From NCBI RefSeq assembly GCF_000242255.2, contig NC_017033.1, positions 2,305,110 to 2,369,109 of the forward strand: a DNA stretch of 64,000 nt, in the 5' to 3' direction. The translations under genes and the position numbers were made by a program. A model generated the notes under the pieces. That model was not told where the DNA came from. It made no database searches and saw only the letters and a list, made by a program, of their open reading frames with translations. The stretch is from Frateuria aurantia DSM 6220 (GTDB lineage Bacteria; Pseudomonadota; Gammaproteobacteria; Xanthomonadales; Rhodanobacteraceae). Shown here one piece after another: positions 46,668 through 55,691 of this stretch (position 1 is the stretch's first letter; each line of letters opens with the position of its first letter).

Positions 46668-47829
46668 CAAGGAAGACGCCCGTGGCAACGCGGAAGCCCG
46701 CCGCCTTACCTGCCGGCTACGCTGGCATCCACGGCGGTATCGTGGAACTGCTGGATGCTGCGCGCCAGGCAGCGGCGCGCAGCGTCAACGCACTGATGAC
46801 AGCCAGCTATTGGGAGATTGGCCGCCGGATCGTCGAGGCCGAGCAGTAAGGCAGACGACGGGCCGGTTACGGCGAGCAGTTGATGGAACGCCTGTCCGCC
46901 GACCTGACGGCACGATTCGGGCGCGGGTTCGGTGTCAACAACCTGGAGAGCATGCGGCGTTTCTTCCTCGCATACCCCCAGCCCGAGATTTCCCAGACAG
47001 TGTCTGGGAAATTGGGACTGAGTCGCTTGCCGAGAAATCCCAGACACTGTCTCGGAAATTCGACCTCTCCGAACTGGCCCAGGTCTTCACCCTGCCGTGG
47101 TCAGCCTATGTCCGGCTGCTGTCGGTCAAAGATGACCATACACGCCAGTTCTACGAGGCCGAGGCGCTGCGCGGCGGCTGGAGCGTGCGCCAGCTTGATC
47201 GACAGATCGGCAGCCAGTTTTACGAACGCACGGCCTTGTCCAAGGACAAGGCGGCGATGCTGCTCAAGGGCTCCATGGCCAAGCCCGAAGATGCGGTCAC
47301 GCCCAACGACGCCATCAAAGACCCGTATGTGCTGGAGTTCCTCGACCTCAAGGACGAGTATTCGGAATCCGACCTGGAAGCGGCCTTGATCCAGCGGCTG
47401 GAAGACTTCCTGCTGGAACTGGGTGAAGGCTTCACCTTCGTCGGGCGGCAACGTCGGCTGCGCATCGACCAGACCTGGTATCGGGTCGATCTGCTGTTCT
47501 TCCATCGCAAGCTGCGCTGCCTGGTCATCATCGACTTGAAACTGGGCAGCCTGACCCATGCCGATGTGGGGCAGATGCACATGTACTGCAACTATGCCAA
47601 GGGGCATTGGGCTTACCCGAACGAGAACCCACCGGCGGGCCTGATCCTGTGCGCCGACAAGAGCCATGCCCTGGCGCGGTATGCGTTGGATGGCTTGCCT
47701 ACCAAGGTGATGGCAGCGAACTACCGGACGGTACTGCCGGACGCCGAATTGCTGCAAAAAGAACTTGAGAACACGCGGCGTCTGCTCGAATCTCGCGGAG
47801 CGCTGTCTCTCAAGGACGACAAGCTGTAG
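46664..47829 (+). pseudogene. decayed YhcG/DUF1016 PD-(D/E)XK nuclease
   Basis: The N-terminal DUF1016 domain starts at ATG 46664, overlapping the integrase stop, and reads ASYWEIGRRIVEAEQ before an in-frame TAA at 46847, where CAA (Gln) is expected. The same frame continues with GYGEQLMERLSADLTARFG to about 47010. There a shift moves the reading to another frame, ESLAEKSQTLSRKFDLSEL, which runs intact to 47829. The C-terminal nuclease core is complete: YRVDLLFFHRKLRCLVIIDLKLG. Intact YhcG-family proteins occur near restriction and other defence loci and are thought to act on DNA. The C-terminal part could still be made if a start existed. Confidence 0.85.
46988..47012. repeat. perfect 25-bp palindrome in the YhcG pseudogene
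   Basis: ATTTCCCAGACA and TGTCTGGGAAAT are separated by one base. A degenerate copy (AATCCCAGACACTGTCTCGG region) follows at 47035-47060, at the point where the reading frame shifts. Confidence 0.9.
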
Positions 47830-48222
47830 CCGTTCGTCCCGGCGTACCGCCTACCTCTCTAAGGAGATCGACACCCTACTGCGGTAAAAGCTCTGGCCTC
47901 CGTTCCTTGATGGCCGCAATGCGGCCTTCAGCGTGGGGCCTAGGCATACCGGAAGCTGCCGCGAACGCCGCATGGCGCGCGAGCTATTAGTCCTTGACGG
48001 GAAATTCGCTGGGAAGGCGGTGATGCACGACGACCAGAGACGCACCGGGCTTGAGCCGCAGGTGCACTTCCACGTATTCAGGCGCTCGGCTAGTGGCAGG
48101 AACTGAAGCGTCAGCAAGCGCGCGTTCGGCCAGCAGCACGCCCACCATCCTATACCGGTCCCGAAGGCCCGGCACGATCCTCTCTGTATGACACTATACG
48201 GCTGTCGGCGGGGAGAACGGCG
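47830..48222. other. unassigned accessory sequence
   Basis: This 390-bp stretch between the YhcG remnant and the reductase gene has one protein-like fragment on the minus strand, 47987-48175 (62 residues, with EYVEVHLRLKPGASLVVVHH). It may be the end of a lost gene. I do not recognise it. Confidence 0.4.
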
Positions 48223-49146
48223 TCATCGAACGCGGCCTACCGCATGCGTGGGAGCGATGGTCTCGGGCCAAAGCAGAGATCGGTGGACCTGGGCGCCTGC
48301 CATGGCTCCATTGCCAACGGCCAGCGACACCGAATGGGGCGCGCGCGCAACGTCACCGCAGGCAAATACGCCAGTCACCGTGGTCTTGCTCTCGGCATCG
48401 GTGCGAACCTGGATACCCATGGGCATCTCTTCCAGCGCGCAGCCCATGGCTTCGGCCAGAGAGCCAGAAGGAGAAGTGCGTGTCGCTGTGAACAGGCCGG
48501 CAAATCGAAGCAGGCGCCCGTCGGCCATTGCGACATCGGCATGCCCTTCGATTCTGACGATAGGTGATTCCTCGATCGTCACGCCCCGACGTTCCAATGC
48601 GGCCCCGTCCTCCTGGCTCAGGTCCACGGCTGCGTTGACGAGCAAGGTCACACTTCCCCAATCGGTCAGCAGTTCGGCCTGGTGGATGGAGATCGGGCTG
48701 CAGCCGACGATGCCAATGCGGCCTTGGCCAAGTTCGTAGCCATGACAGTACGGGCAGTGGAAGATCGACTTGCCCCAGCGCTCGGCGAGCCCCTCGACGG
48801 CAGGCAACTGGTCGGCAACGCCGGTGGCCAGCAGGATGCGGCGGCCATGGTGCGATCCGCCGTCAGACGTCGCGACCGTGAATTCATCCGCCCGCCCTGT
48901 GACGGCTTCGACCCGGCCTTCGAGCCATGTCAGCGTTGGGTAGGCGTCAAGTTGGCGCCGTGCGCTCGCTGCGATCTCGCTGGGCGGCACCCCGTCTTGG
49001 CCGAGAAAACCATGTGAATGGCTGGCGAAGCGGTTGCGCCGCTCTCCTGCATCGATCACCAGCACGGCCCGGCGCGCCCGCACCAGTTGCAGGGCCGCTG
49101 CCATCCCCGCATAACTCCCGCCGATGACGATAACGTCGTAGTGCAT
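48223..49146 (-). CDS. thioredoxin-reductase-like FAD/NAD(P) oxidoreductase
   Basis: This 307-residue flavoprotein has the FAD-binding GGSYAGMAAALQL at the N-terminus, a redox-active CPYC in KSIFHCPYCHGYE near 132, the second dinucleotide fold (GRIGIVGCSP) and the C-terminal FAD signature TGVFACGDVARAPHSVSLAVGNG. It resembles TrxR-like enzymes that reduce dedicated partners rather than thioredoxin. GAGGAG lies seven bases before ATG 49146. The gene lies two bases after the Rrf2 gene, so they form an operon. The partner is unknown. Confidence 0.87.
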   Translation of the reverse strand: MHYDVIVIGGSYAGMAAALQLVRARRAVLVIDAGERRNRFASHSHGFLGQDGVPPSEIAASARRQLDAYPTLTWLEGRVEAVTGRADEFTVATSDGGSHHGRRILLATGVADQLPAVEGLAERWGKSIFHCPYCHGYELGQGRIGIVGCSPISIHQAELLTDWGSVTLLVNAAVDLSQEDGAALERRGVTIEESPIVRIEGHADVAMADGRLLRFAGLFTATRTSPSGSLAEAMGCALEEMPMGIQVRTDAESKTTVTGVFACGDVARAPHSVSLAVGNGAMAGAQVHRSLLWPETIAPTHAVGRVR

Positions 49147-49148
49147 GG

Positions 49149-49592
49149 TCAACTCCTCTTGTGTCGTGCAGCTGCATGCCGGCGCGCGAAGTCGGCGGCC
49201 AGATCAGCAAGGGTGATTTCCGCAAACCGCTTGAGAAGCAGCGCCTCTGCCTCTGCCAACGTGCCTTCGAGCGCGGTATTCACCACCTGCTCGACCAGGC
49301 AATCCGGGGCTTCGTTGCGGTTGCCGATGGCAAACATCGCGGGCTCGCCCAGCGCTTCGTGCAACTGCCGCAGGGTGATGGAGCCAAGGTCGGCATGGAT
49401 GCGCCATCCACCCGCGTGGCCTCGTTCCGAGGTCACGATGCCCGCTTGTCGCAGATAACCCATGGTGCGCCGGACGACGACCGGATTGGTGACCAAGCAT
49501 TGCGCCAGGGTTTCCGAAGTGACGGGACCCTCCTGCTCGGCCATGTGCAGCAGCGCATGCAGGACGGAGGACAGCCGGCTATCACGATTCAT
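49149..49592 (-). CDS. Rrf2-family transcriptional regulator
   Basis: This 147-residue winged-helix regulator has the Rrf2 pattern MNRDSRLSSVLHALLHMAE, the recognition helix TNPVVVRRTMGYLRQAGIV and the wing RGHAGGWRI. Only two cysteines are present (AQCLV, PDCLV) rather than the three-Cys iron-sulfur motif of IscR/NsrR, so it is probably a thiol or other redox sensor. It heads the operon with the reductase. ATG 49592 starts the homology; the longer frame to 49691 does not. Confidence 0.88.
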   Translation of the reverse strand: MNRDSRLSSVLHALLHMAEQEGPVTSETLAQCLVTNPVVVRRTMGYLRQAGIVTSERGHAGGWRIHADLGSITLRQLHEALGEPAMFAIGNRNEAPDCLVEQVVNTALEGTLAEAEALLLKRFAEITLADLAADFARRHAAARHKRS

Positions 49593-50350
49593 GTAACTAA
49601 TGATGTTTCGTATTGAGCTGTGTGTCAAGGCAAGACAGTTGCTGAGGTCACCGATCTGGATGGTTGATCCGGGCCTGCACATGCTGCGCACTTGCCGACA
49701 GCATGTGCGTGGCCGAGTGGGCGCGGGCGCCGCCGACAGGCTGACCTTTACATGCCAGGCCAGCCTTCAAAGCAATCTCGACGCGCCATGTCGTGCTGCA
49801 GGCGCAGGGCGAGGCTGGCAAAGCGCCGACACTGATTCCGTTGGTGGCGATCCCTCGAAGCGGCCCAAGGTAGAGCCAAATCCGTGCCCTATTTGGACTT
49901 GCGGCCACCAGACTGTTTTCACCGAACGCCTGACGCCAGCCATCCTTGTCCGCGATCGGCTTGTCCCGGCCCTGGTCTCCGACACCGAACATCCATGCCC
50001 CTTGCCTGCGAGCCAGATTGGCAGCGTCTCGGAATCGGGAGTCGAGGCAGACAGCGGCACCGCTGTTCACGCCAGCGCGGCGCCAGCCTGGCCAGCCAGG
50101 CAGCAACCATGCTCTTGTCGGCCAAGCCCGCTCCATAGCGCGAATCTACGTGAACCGAAGCCGCCAGACCATCCGAAGCCCCCTCAACATGCCTGCAATT
50201 CATACAAACGTTTGAAGTATACTCAAGCGCATGCCGTCGCCCGGACCGGCGTTCGGGCCTATCGCGCCGTCGCGGCCACGGCTGTCGAACGAAGTTCGAT
50301 CAAGTACGATCAGGACAGCCGACACGTCCTGACCAGCAAAGGAGTGGGTT
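49593..50350. other. accessory intergenic stretch, no intact gene
   Basis: About 750 bp between the Rrf2 regulator and the fatty-acid operon. The first 20 bases hold the Rrf2 promoter side (AACTAATGATGTTTCG). A minus-strand frame at 49648-50136 reads protein-like in its middle (CLDSRFRDAANLARRQGAWM) and may be a remnant of a mobile-element gene, but I cannot name it. The last 150 bp contain the promoter and operator of the fatty-acid operon. Confidence 0.45.
50205..50214. promoter_or_regulatory. CAAACGTTTG palindrome upstream of the fatty-acid operon
   Basis: A perfect 10-bp palindrome lies directly upstream of a good -10 box, TATACT at 50218-50223, about 135 bp before the reductase start. 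Its place between the expected -35 and -10 suits a repressor. TetR-type fatty-acid regulators such as PsrA bind related CAAAC/GTTTG half-sites. Confidence 0.5.
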
Positions 50351-51664
50351 ATGAGTGATCGTTATCTTCGTTTCGTGGAAAGCGGTTTCGGACGCTGGTT
50401 CAGCCGCAAGGCCGGGCTGCCCCAACCCGTGCAACTGCTGCGCGCCGCTGCCGGCGAGCCCAGGCTGCCGACCTTGCTGGGCGGCAGCGCTGACAGTCCT
50501 CTGCAAGCCAGCCTGAGGGCCCAGCTGGCGGCCATGAATCTGCCGGATGCCCCCTACGCCCCCAAGGTCCACGCACTGGTGTTTGACGCCAGCGGCCTGA
50601 CATCCGTTGAAGCCCTCGCCGAGCTGTACCGTTTTTTCCACACGCATGTGAAACGGGTCGCCAGCAATGGCCGTATTCTGGTGCTCGGCCTGCCGCCGGA
50701 ACAGGCCACGGATGAATCCGTCCGGATCGCGCAGCGCGCCCTGGAAGGCTTTGTCCGCTCGGTCGGCAAGGAACTGCGCCGCGGCATCACCGCCCAGCTG
50801 CTGTATGTGGACCCGGCCGACCCGGCAGCCATCAACAGCAGCCTGCGGTTCTTCCTGTCCTACCGCTCGGCCTATGTATCAGGACAGGTCGTGCGGATCG
50901 GCCCGCCCCCGGCCGCGGCCGTCCCCGCCACCGATCCGGCCCGGCCCCTGCAAGGCAAACGCGCCCTGGTCACCGGCGCTTCGCGCGGCATCGGCAAGTC
51001 CATCGCCCAGGTATTGGCCCGCCAGGGCACCGAACTGGTGGCTCTGGATGTGCCTGCGGCCGAAAACGGGCTGCGGGAAATCGCCCATCGTACCGGCGGT
51101 CAATACGTGGCGCTCGACATCACCGCCGCCGATGCCGGCGCGCAGCTGCTGAAGCATGGCCCCTTCGATATCGTGGTCCACAATGCCGGCATCACCCGCG
51201 ACCGGACCTTGGCCAAGATGAGCGAGGCCGAATGGTCCAGCGTCATGGCCGTAAATCTGCTGGCGCCGCAACGCCTGACCGAAGCCTTGCTGCAAGGTGA
51301 CGGCCTCAAGCCCCAGGCCGCCGTAGTCTGCGTTTCATCGATCTCGGGCATTGCCGGCAATCTGGGCCAGACCAACTACGCCGCCTCCAAGGCCGGCATC
51401 ATCGGTCTGGTGCAGTCATTGGCTCCACGCCTGGCGGCCATCGGAGGCAGCATCAATGCCGTGGCGCCGGGCTTTATCGAAACCGAGATGACCGCCAAGA
51501 TTCCGCTGGGCATCCGGGAAGCCGGCCGTCGTCTGAATTCCATGTCGCAGGGCGGCCTGCCCGTCGATGTGGCCGAAACCATCGCCTGGCTGGCCGATCC
51601 CGCCTCCCGCGGCGTCAACGGCCAGATCGTCCGCGTCTGCGGCCAAAGCCTGCTCGGAGCCTGA
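50351..51664 (+). CDS. two-domain 3-ketoacyl-CoA/ACP reductase (FabG4-like)
   Basis: This 437-residue SDR protein has a degenerate flavodoxin-like N-terminal domain (1-195) and a full C-terminal SDR domain. The NADP motif is TGASRGIGKS near 216, the catalytic Ser in VSSISG near 326 and YxxxK in NYAASKAGI near 342. The layout matches high-molecular-weight FabG (FabG4). It reduces 3-ketoacyl thioesters or, in reverse, oxidises 3-hydroxyacyl-CoA. The stop overlaps the next ATG (TGATG). With the MaoC hydratase and thiolase downstream it makes a near-complete beta-oxidation or chain-remodelling module. Confidence 0.9.
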   Translation: MSDRYLRFVESGFGRWFSRKAGLPQPVQLLRAAAGEPRLPTLLGGSADSPLQASLRAQLAAMNLPDAPYAPKVHALVFDASGLTSVEALAELYRFFHTHVKRVASNGRILVLGLPPEQATDESVRIAQRALEGFVRSVGKELRRGITAQLLYVDPADPAAINSSLRFFLSYRSAYVSGQVVRIGPPPAAAVPATDPARPLQGKRALVTGASRGIGKSIAQVLARQGTELVALDVPAAENGLREIAHRTGGQYVALDITAADAGAQLLKHGPFDIVVHNAGITRDRTLAKMSEAEWSSVMAVNLLAPQRLTEALLQGDGLKPQAAVVCVSSISGIAGNLGQTNYAASKAGIIGLVQSLAPRLAAIGGSINAVAPGFIETEMTAKIPLGIREAGRRLNSMSQGGLPVDVAETIAWLADPASRGVNGQIVRVCGQSLLGA

Positions 51665-52557
51665 TGATGCAGCCCATCCATGCTTTTCCACATCGCGTGC
51701 AAGCCGTCGATCTGCCGCTGCCGCGCAAGCAGTTGCTGTGGCGCGCGGTCCGCAGCAGCCGCAAGCATTCCGGGCCGGAGGCCGAGCTGCCGCTGACCGT
51801 GCTGGAACAGGCTTCGGCACCGATACGCGCCAGTGAAGTCGCCGATTACGCCCAGGTCTGTCAGCTGCCCTCGACCACCTTGGTACCCTTGACCTATCCG
51901 CATATCCTGGCCTTTCCGCTGCAGATGCAATTGCTGATCGAGCCGGACTTCCCCTATGCCGCCGTCGGCCTGGTCCATATCGCCAACACCATACGCCAGC
52001 ATCGCCCGCTGGCCAGCGGGCAGGCCTTGAAGCTGCAGGTGCAGGCCACTCGCCAGCTGGCCCATCCCAAGGGACAGCTGATCGTGCTGAAGACCGAAGC
52101 GGCCCTCGCCGGCGAGCTGGCCTGGGAAAGCGAGAGCGTGTATCTGTCACGCAGCGTGCGCCATCCGCAGGGGCCGGCCTTTCCTTCCGAGCCCGCCAGC
52201 AGCGAAACCCTCACCGAGCTTGAGTCATGGACGCTGCCGGCCGATCTGGGCCGGCGATATGCCAAGGTGGCCGGCGACTACAACCCCATCCACCTGTATC
52301 CATGGACGGCGCGTCTGTTCGGCTATCCCCGCGCCATCGCCCACGGCATGTGGAGCAAGGCACGTGCGCTGGGAAGCTTGCTGCCCAAGGCCCAGCTGGC
52401 CACGGCCGAAGTCAGTGTCCGCTTCAAGACGCCGGCCCTGCTGCCGGGCAAGGCCAGCCTGCTGGCCACGGCCGATCATCAGCATTTCGCGGTCCACCGG
52501 GCCGGCACCGAGGTGCCTCATCTCTCCGGCCATCTGCAAGGAGTTGCCACCGTATGA
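51664..52557 (+). CDS. MaoC-family enoyl-CoA hydratase
   Basis: This 297-residue double hot-dog protein is a likely R-specific enoyl-CoA hydratase. The C-terminal hot-dog carries the hydratase signature AGDYNPIHLYPWTARLFGY with catalytic Asp and His, then AIAHGMWSKARAL. The N-terminal hot-dog lacks the residues and is structural. It is translationally coupled on both sides (TGATG with the reductase, ATGA with the thiolase). Confidence 0.9.
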   Translation: MMQPIHAFPHRVQAVDLPLPRKQLLWRAVRSSRKHSGPEAELPLTVLEQASAPIRASEVADYAQVCQLPSTTLVPLTYPHILAFPLQMQLLIEPDFPYAAVGLVHIANTIRQHRPLASGQALKLQVQATRQLAHPKGQLIVLKTEAALAGELAWESESVYLSRSVRHPQGPAFPSEPASSETLTELESWTLPADLGRRYAKVAGDYNPIHLYPWTARLFGYPRAIAHGMWSKARALGSLLPKAQLATAEVSVRFKTPALLPGKASLLATADHQHFAVHRAGTEVPHLSGHLQGVATV

Positions 52558-53852
52558 GTTCGCCTTCATTTGCGCCCCCCGCGGCCCGCCGGGTCGCTAT
52601 TCTGGGCGGCAACCGGATTCCGTTTGCCCGCGCCAATACCGCCTATGCCCAAGCCAGCAATCAGGACATGCTGACCGCCGCGCTGCAAGGCCTGGTGGAT
52701 CGCTTCAAGCTGAGTGGCGAACGGCTGGGCGAATTCGCCGCCGGTGCCGTGCTCAAGCATTCGCGCGATTTCAATCTGGCCCGCGAAACTCTGATGTCGA
52801 CCACCCTGTCGCCGGAAACCCCGGCCTACGACATCCAGCAGGCCTGCGGCACCGGCCTGGAAGCGGCCATCCTGGTTGCCAACAAGATCGCCCTCGGCCA
52901 GATCGAGGTCGGCATTGCCGGCGGTGTCGACACGGCCTCGGATGCGCCCATCGCCATCAACGAGAAGCTGCGCAAGATCCTGTTGAAAGCCAACCGGGCC
53001 CGCGATCTCGGCGGCCGGCTGAAAGCCTTTTCGGCACTGCGTCCCGATATGTTCTTCAAGCCGCAGCTGCCCCGCAACGGCGAGCCGCGCACCGGCCTGT
53101 CGATGGGCCAGCACTGCGAATTGATGGCCAAATACTGGGATATCCCGCGTGCCGCCCAGGATGAACTGGCGCTGCGCAGCCACCACAATCTGGCGGCGGC
53201 TTACGATCGCGGCTTCTTCGACGACCTGATCACCCCGTTCCGCGACCTGAAGCGCGACAACAATCTGCGGGCGGACAGCACGCTGGAGAAGCTGGCCAGC
53301 CTGAAACCCGCCTATGACCGCCAAGCCGGCACGCTGACCGCCGGCAATTCCACGCCGCTGACCGATGGCGCCTCCACCGTGCTGCTGGCCAGCGAGGAGT
53401 GGGCCAAGGCCCATGACCTGCCGGTGCTGGCCTGGCTGCGCACCGGCGAAACCGCCGCCGTGGACTTTGCCAGCGGCAAGGAAGGTCTGCTGATGGCACC
53501 GGCCTATGCGGTGCCTCGGATGCTGGCTCGGGAAGGCCTGAGCCTGCAGGATTTTGACCTGTACGAGATCCACGAAGCCTTTGCCGCCCAGGTACTGTGC
53601 ACGCTGAAGGCCTGGGAGTCGCCGGATTTCGCGCGCAACCGGCTGGGCCTGGAGGCGCCGCTGGGCGCGATCGACCAGAGCAAGATGAACATCAACGGCG
53701 GCTCGCTGGGTACCGGCCATCCGTTTGCCGCGACCGGCGGACGGATTCTGGCCGGCCTGGCCAAAGAGCTGGCCCAGCGTGGCAGCGGTCGCGGACTGAT
53801 TTCGATCTGTGCCGCCGGCGGTCTGGGCGTGGTCGCCATCATCGAGCGCTGA
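52554..53852 (+). CDS. fadI: acetyl-CoA C-acyltransferase (thiolase, FadI-like)
   Basis: This 432-residue thiolase cleaves 3-ketoacyl-CoA. The nucleophilic Cys lies in DIQQACGTGLEAA near 95. The C-terminal catalytic His and Cys are in NINGGSLGTGHPFAATGGR and ISICAAGGLGV. NEAFA-type EIHEAFAAQ is present. The start overlaps the MaoC stop (ATGA). The last 204 bases are repeated in a diverged copy at 55692-55895. FadI-type length and residues suggest long-chain substrates, by family. Confidence 0.92.
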   Translation: MSSPSFAPPAARRVAILGGNRIPFARANTAYAQASNQDMLTAALQGLVDRFKLSGERLGEFAAGAVLKHSRDFNLARETLMSTTLSPETPAYDIQQACGTGLEAAILVANKIALGQIEVGIAGGVDTASDAPIAINEKLRKILLKANRARDLGGRLKAFSALRPDMFFKPQLPRNGEPRTGLSMGQHCELMAKYWDIPRAAQDELALRSHHNLAAAYDRGFFDDLITPFRDLKRDNNLRADSTLEKLASLKPAYDRQAGTLTAGNSTPLTDGASTVLLASEEWAKAHDLPVLAWLRTGETAAVDFASGKEGLLMAPAYAVPRMLAREGLSLQDFDLYEIHEAFAAQVLCTLKAWESPDFARNRLGLEAPLGAIDQSKMNINGGSLGTGHPFAATGGRILAGLAKELAQRGSGRGLISICAAGGLGVVAIIER

Positions 53853-53873
53853 GTGCCACCGGCGTCGATCTGA

Positions 53874-54803
53874 TCAGCCCTGCGCCTGCAACGGAGGTCT
53901 GCGCCTTCGTTGCAGGTCTGGCCGCGCGGGCCGCCTTGCCTTGGCATCCCTGCCGGGCGGGCACCCGAACATGCGGACATAGTCGCGACTGAACTGCGAA
54001 GCGCTGCGGTAGCCGGTGGCATAGGCAGCCACTTCGGCCTTGAGCCACTCTCCCTGCATCAAGCGCCGCGCCTCCAGCAGCCGCAGCTGCTTCTGGTACT
54101 GGATCGGAGTCAGGGACGTGACAGCCTTGAACTGCCGATGAAAGGCCGAGGGGCTGAGGCCTGCCACCGCAGCCAGTGCCTGGATGCCCAAAGGCCGGGC
54201 GAACTGCAGACGCAACAGATGGATGGCCTGCAGGATGCGTCCTCGCCGCGTATGCGCCAACATCATCGCCGCGATTCCAGGCCCCTGCTCCCCCGCCAGA
54301 AGTTCATAGCAGATTTCGCGCAACACCAGCGGCGCCACCACAGGCACAGCCTGAGGCCGATCCAGCAGGCGGACCAGTCGCGTCAGCGAATCCGTCAGCA
54401 ATGATCCTGCCGAAATGACACGCGCCCCGCCCTCAAAGGCCGGCGATTCACCGGGGGGCACAGGCATCTGCTCCAGAACCTCCTGCAAAATCCGCGGACA
54501 GAGCTCCAGCACCAGTCCCAGAAACGGCTGCTGCGGCGTCGCCCTGACAACCTGCCCCACCGAAGGCATCTCCACGGTCACGAGCAAGGCCTCGCCGGCA
54601 CGATAATGATGCTGCTCGCTGCCGAAGCTGGTCCATTTCTCACCCTGAGCCACCACGCACAGCGCGGGTTTCGCGATGCGATGACTGGGGGTCCGGGCCT
54701 GTGCGCTGCGAAGCAACAGCAGCCCGTCAATCGCCGTGGCCAGAAACGGCTGATCCGACAGCCCATCGGCATGGGCCGCAATGGCGGCGACCAGATTGTT
54801 CAT
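53874..54803 (-). CDS. AraC-family transcriptional regulator
   Basis: This 309-residue regulator has an N-terminal AraC_N domain (about 1-170) and two helix-turn-helix motifs in the C-terminal 100 residues (GIQALAAVAGLSPSAFHRQFK and VAAYATGYRSASQFSRDYVRMFGCPP). The very basic tail (RRPARPDLQRRRRPPLQ) is unusual. GAGGG precedes ATG 54803. It is divergent from the SDR gene, its likely target, and both lie inside the duplicated thiolase tails. Confidence 0.9.
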   Translation of the reverse strand: MNNLVAAIAAHADGLSDQPFLATAIDGLLLLRSAQARTPSHRIAKPALCVVAQGEKWTSFGSEQHHYRAGEALLVTVEMPSVGQVVRATPQQPFLGLVLELCPRILQEVLEQMPVPPGESPAFEGGARVISAGSLLTDSLTRLVRLLDRPQAVPVVAPLVLREICYELLAGEQGPGIAAMMLAHTRRGRILQAIHLLRLQFARPLGIQALAAVAGLSPSAFHRQFKAVTSLTPIQYQKQLRLLEARRLMQGEWLKAEVAAYATGYRSASQFSRDYVRMFGCPPGRDAKARRPARPDLQRRRRPPLQAQG

Positions 54804-54928
54804 CTTGCCCTCAATCAAAACCTCGTACCAGTCAGGCAGGAACAGGCAAGAAATGACCAGTTCACGGCACCGAAGACCGAAGAAGATGCCACATAGTGCA
54901 AGAACTGCAAACACGAACCGGAGTTCTC

Positions 54929-55690
54929 ATGCCCTCTTCCAACCGAATCGCCCTGGTCACCGGCGGCAGCCGCGGGCTGGGCCGCAATACCTGCGAACAA
55001 CTTGCCAGGCGTGGTCTGGATGTCATCCTTACCTATCACCGACGCGACGACGAAGCCACGGAGGTGGTATCGCGTCTTCGCGCCCAGGGCCGTCAGGCGG
55101 CAGCCCTGCCTCTGGACTGCGGTGACAGCACCTTGTTTTCAGGATTTGCCCAGGCCGTGCAGTCGACGCTGACGGAGTTTGGCGCAAGCCGGTTCGATGT
55201 ACTGGTCAACAATGCCGGCATCTCTCACCATGCCGCCTTCTCCGATGCCCTGGAGCAAGATCTGGATGCGCTTTATCGGATCCATTTCAAAGGCGTCTAT
55301 CTGCTGACCCAGCAACTGCTGCCCTTGCTGAGCGATGGCGGCCATATCGTGAACATCTCTTCCGGCCTGACCCGCATCATCTATCCCGGCAGCAGCGCCT
55401 ATGCCGCCATGAAAGGGGCGGTGGAGATACTCAGCCGGTATCAGGCCAAGGAACTGGGTCCGCGCCGGATCAGGGTCAACGTGGTCGCACCCGGCGCCGT
55501 CCAGACCGACTTCAGCGGCGGCATCGTGCGTGACGACCCGGTGGTGAACCGACGCATCTCGGCTGTGACAGCCCTGGGCCGTCCCGGCCTGCCCGAGGAT
55601 ATCGGGCCGATGATCGCCTCTCTGGTCTCCGAGGACAACCGATGGATCAATGCGCAGCGGATCGAGGTCTCCGGCGGCATGGCGATCTGA
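54929..55690 (+). CDS. short-chain dehydrogenase/reductase
   Basis: This 253-residue classical SDR has TGGSRGLGRNT near the N-terminus, NNAG, the catalytic Ser in VNISSG, and YxxxK in YAAMKGAV. GGAG lies six bases before ATG 54929. AraC-linked SDRs of this type often act on quinones, aldehydes or sugars; the substrate is not predictable. The stop codon is followed by one base and then the duplicated thiolase tail. Confidence 0.9.
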   Translation: MPSSNRIALVTGGSRGLGRNTCEQLARRGLDVILTYHRRDDEATEVVSRLRAQGRQAAALPLDCGDSTLFSGFAQAVQSTLTEFGASRFDVLVNNAGISHHAAFSDALEQDLDALYRIHFKGVYLLTQQLLPLLSDGGHIVNISSGLTRIIYPGSSAYAAMKGAVEILSRYQAKELGPRRIRVNVVAPGAVQTDFSGGIVRDDPVVNRRISAVTALGRPGLPEDIGPMIASLVSEDNRWINAQRIEVSGGMAI

Positions 55691-55691
55691 G

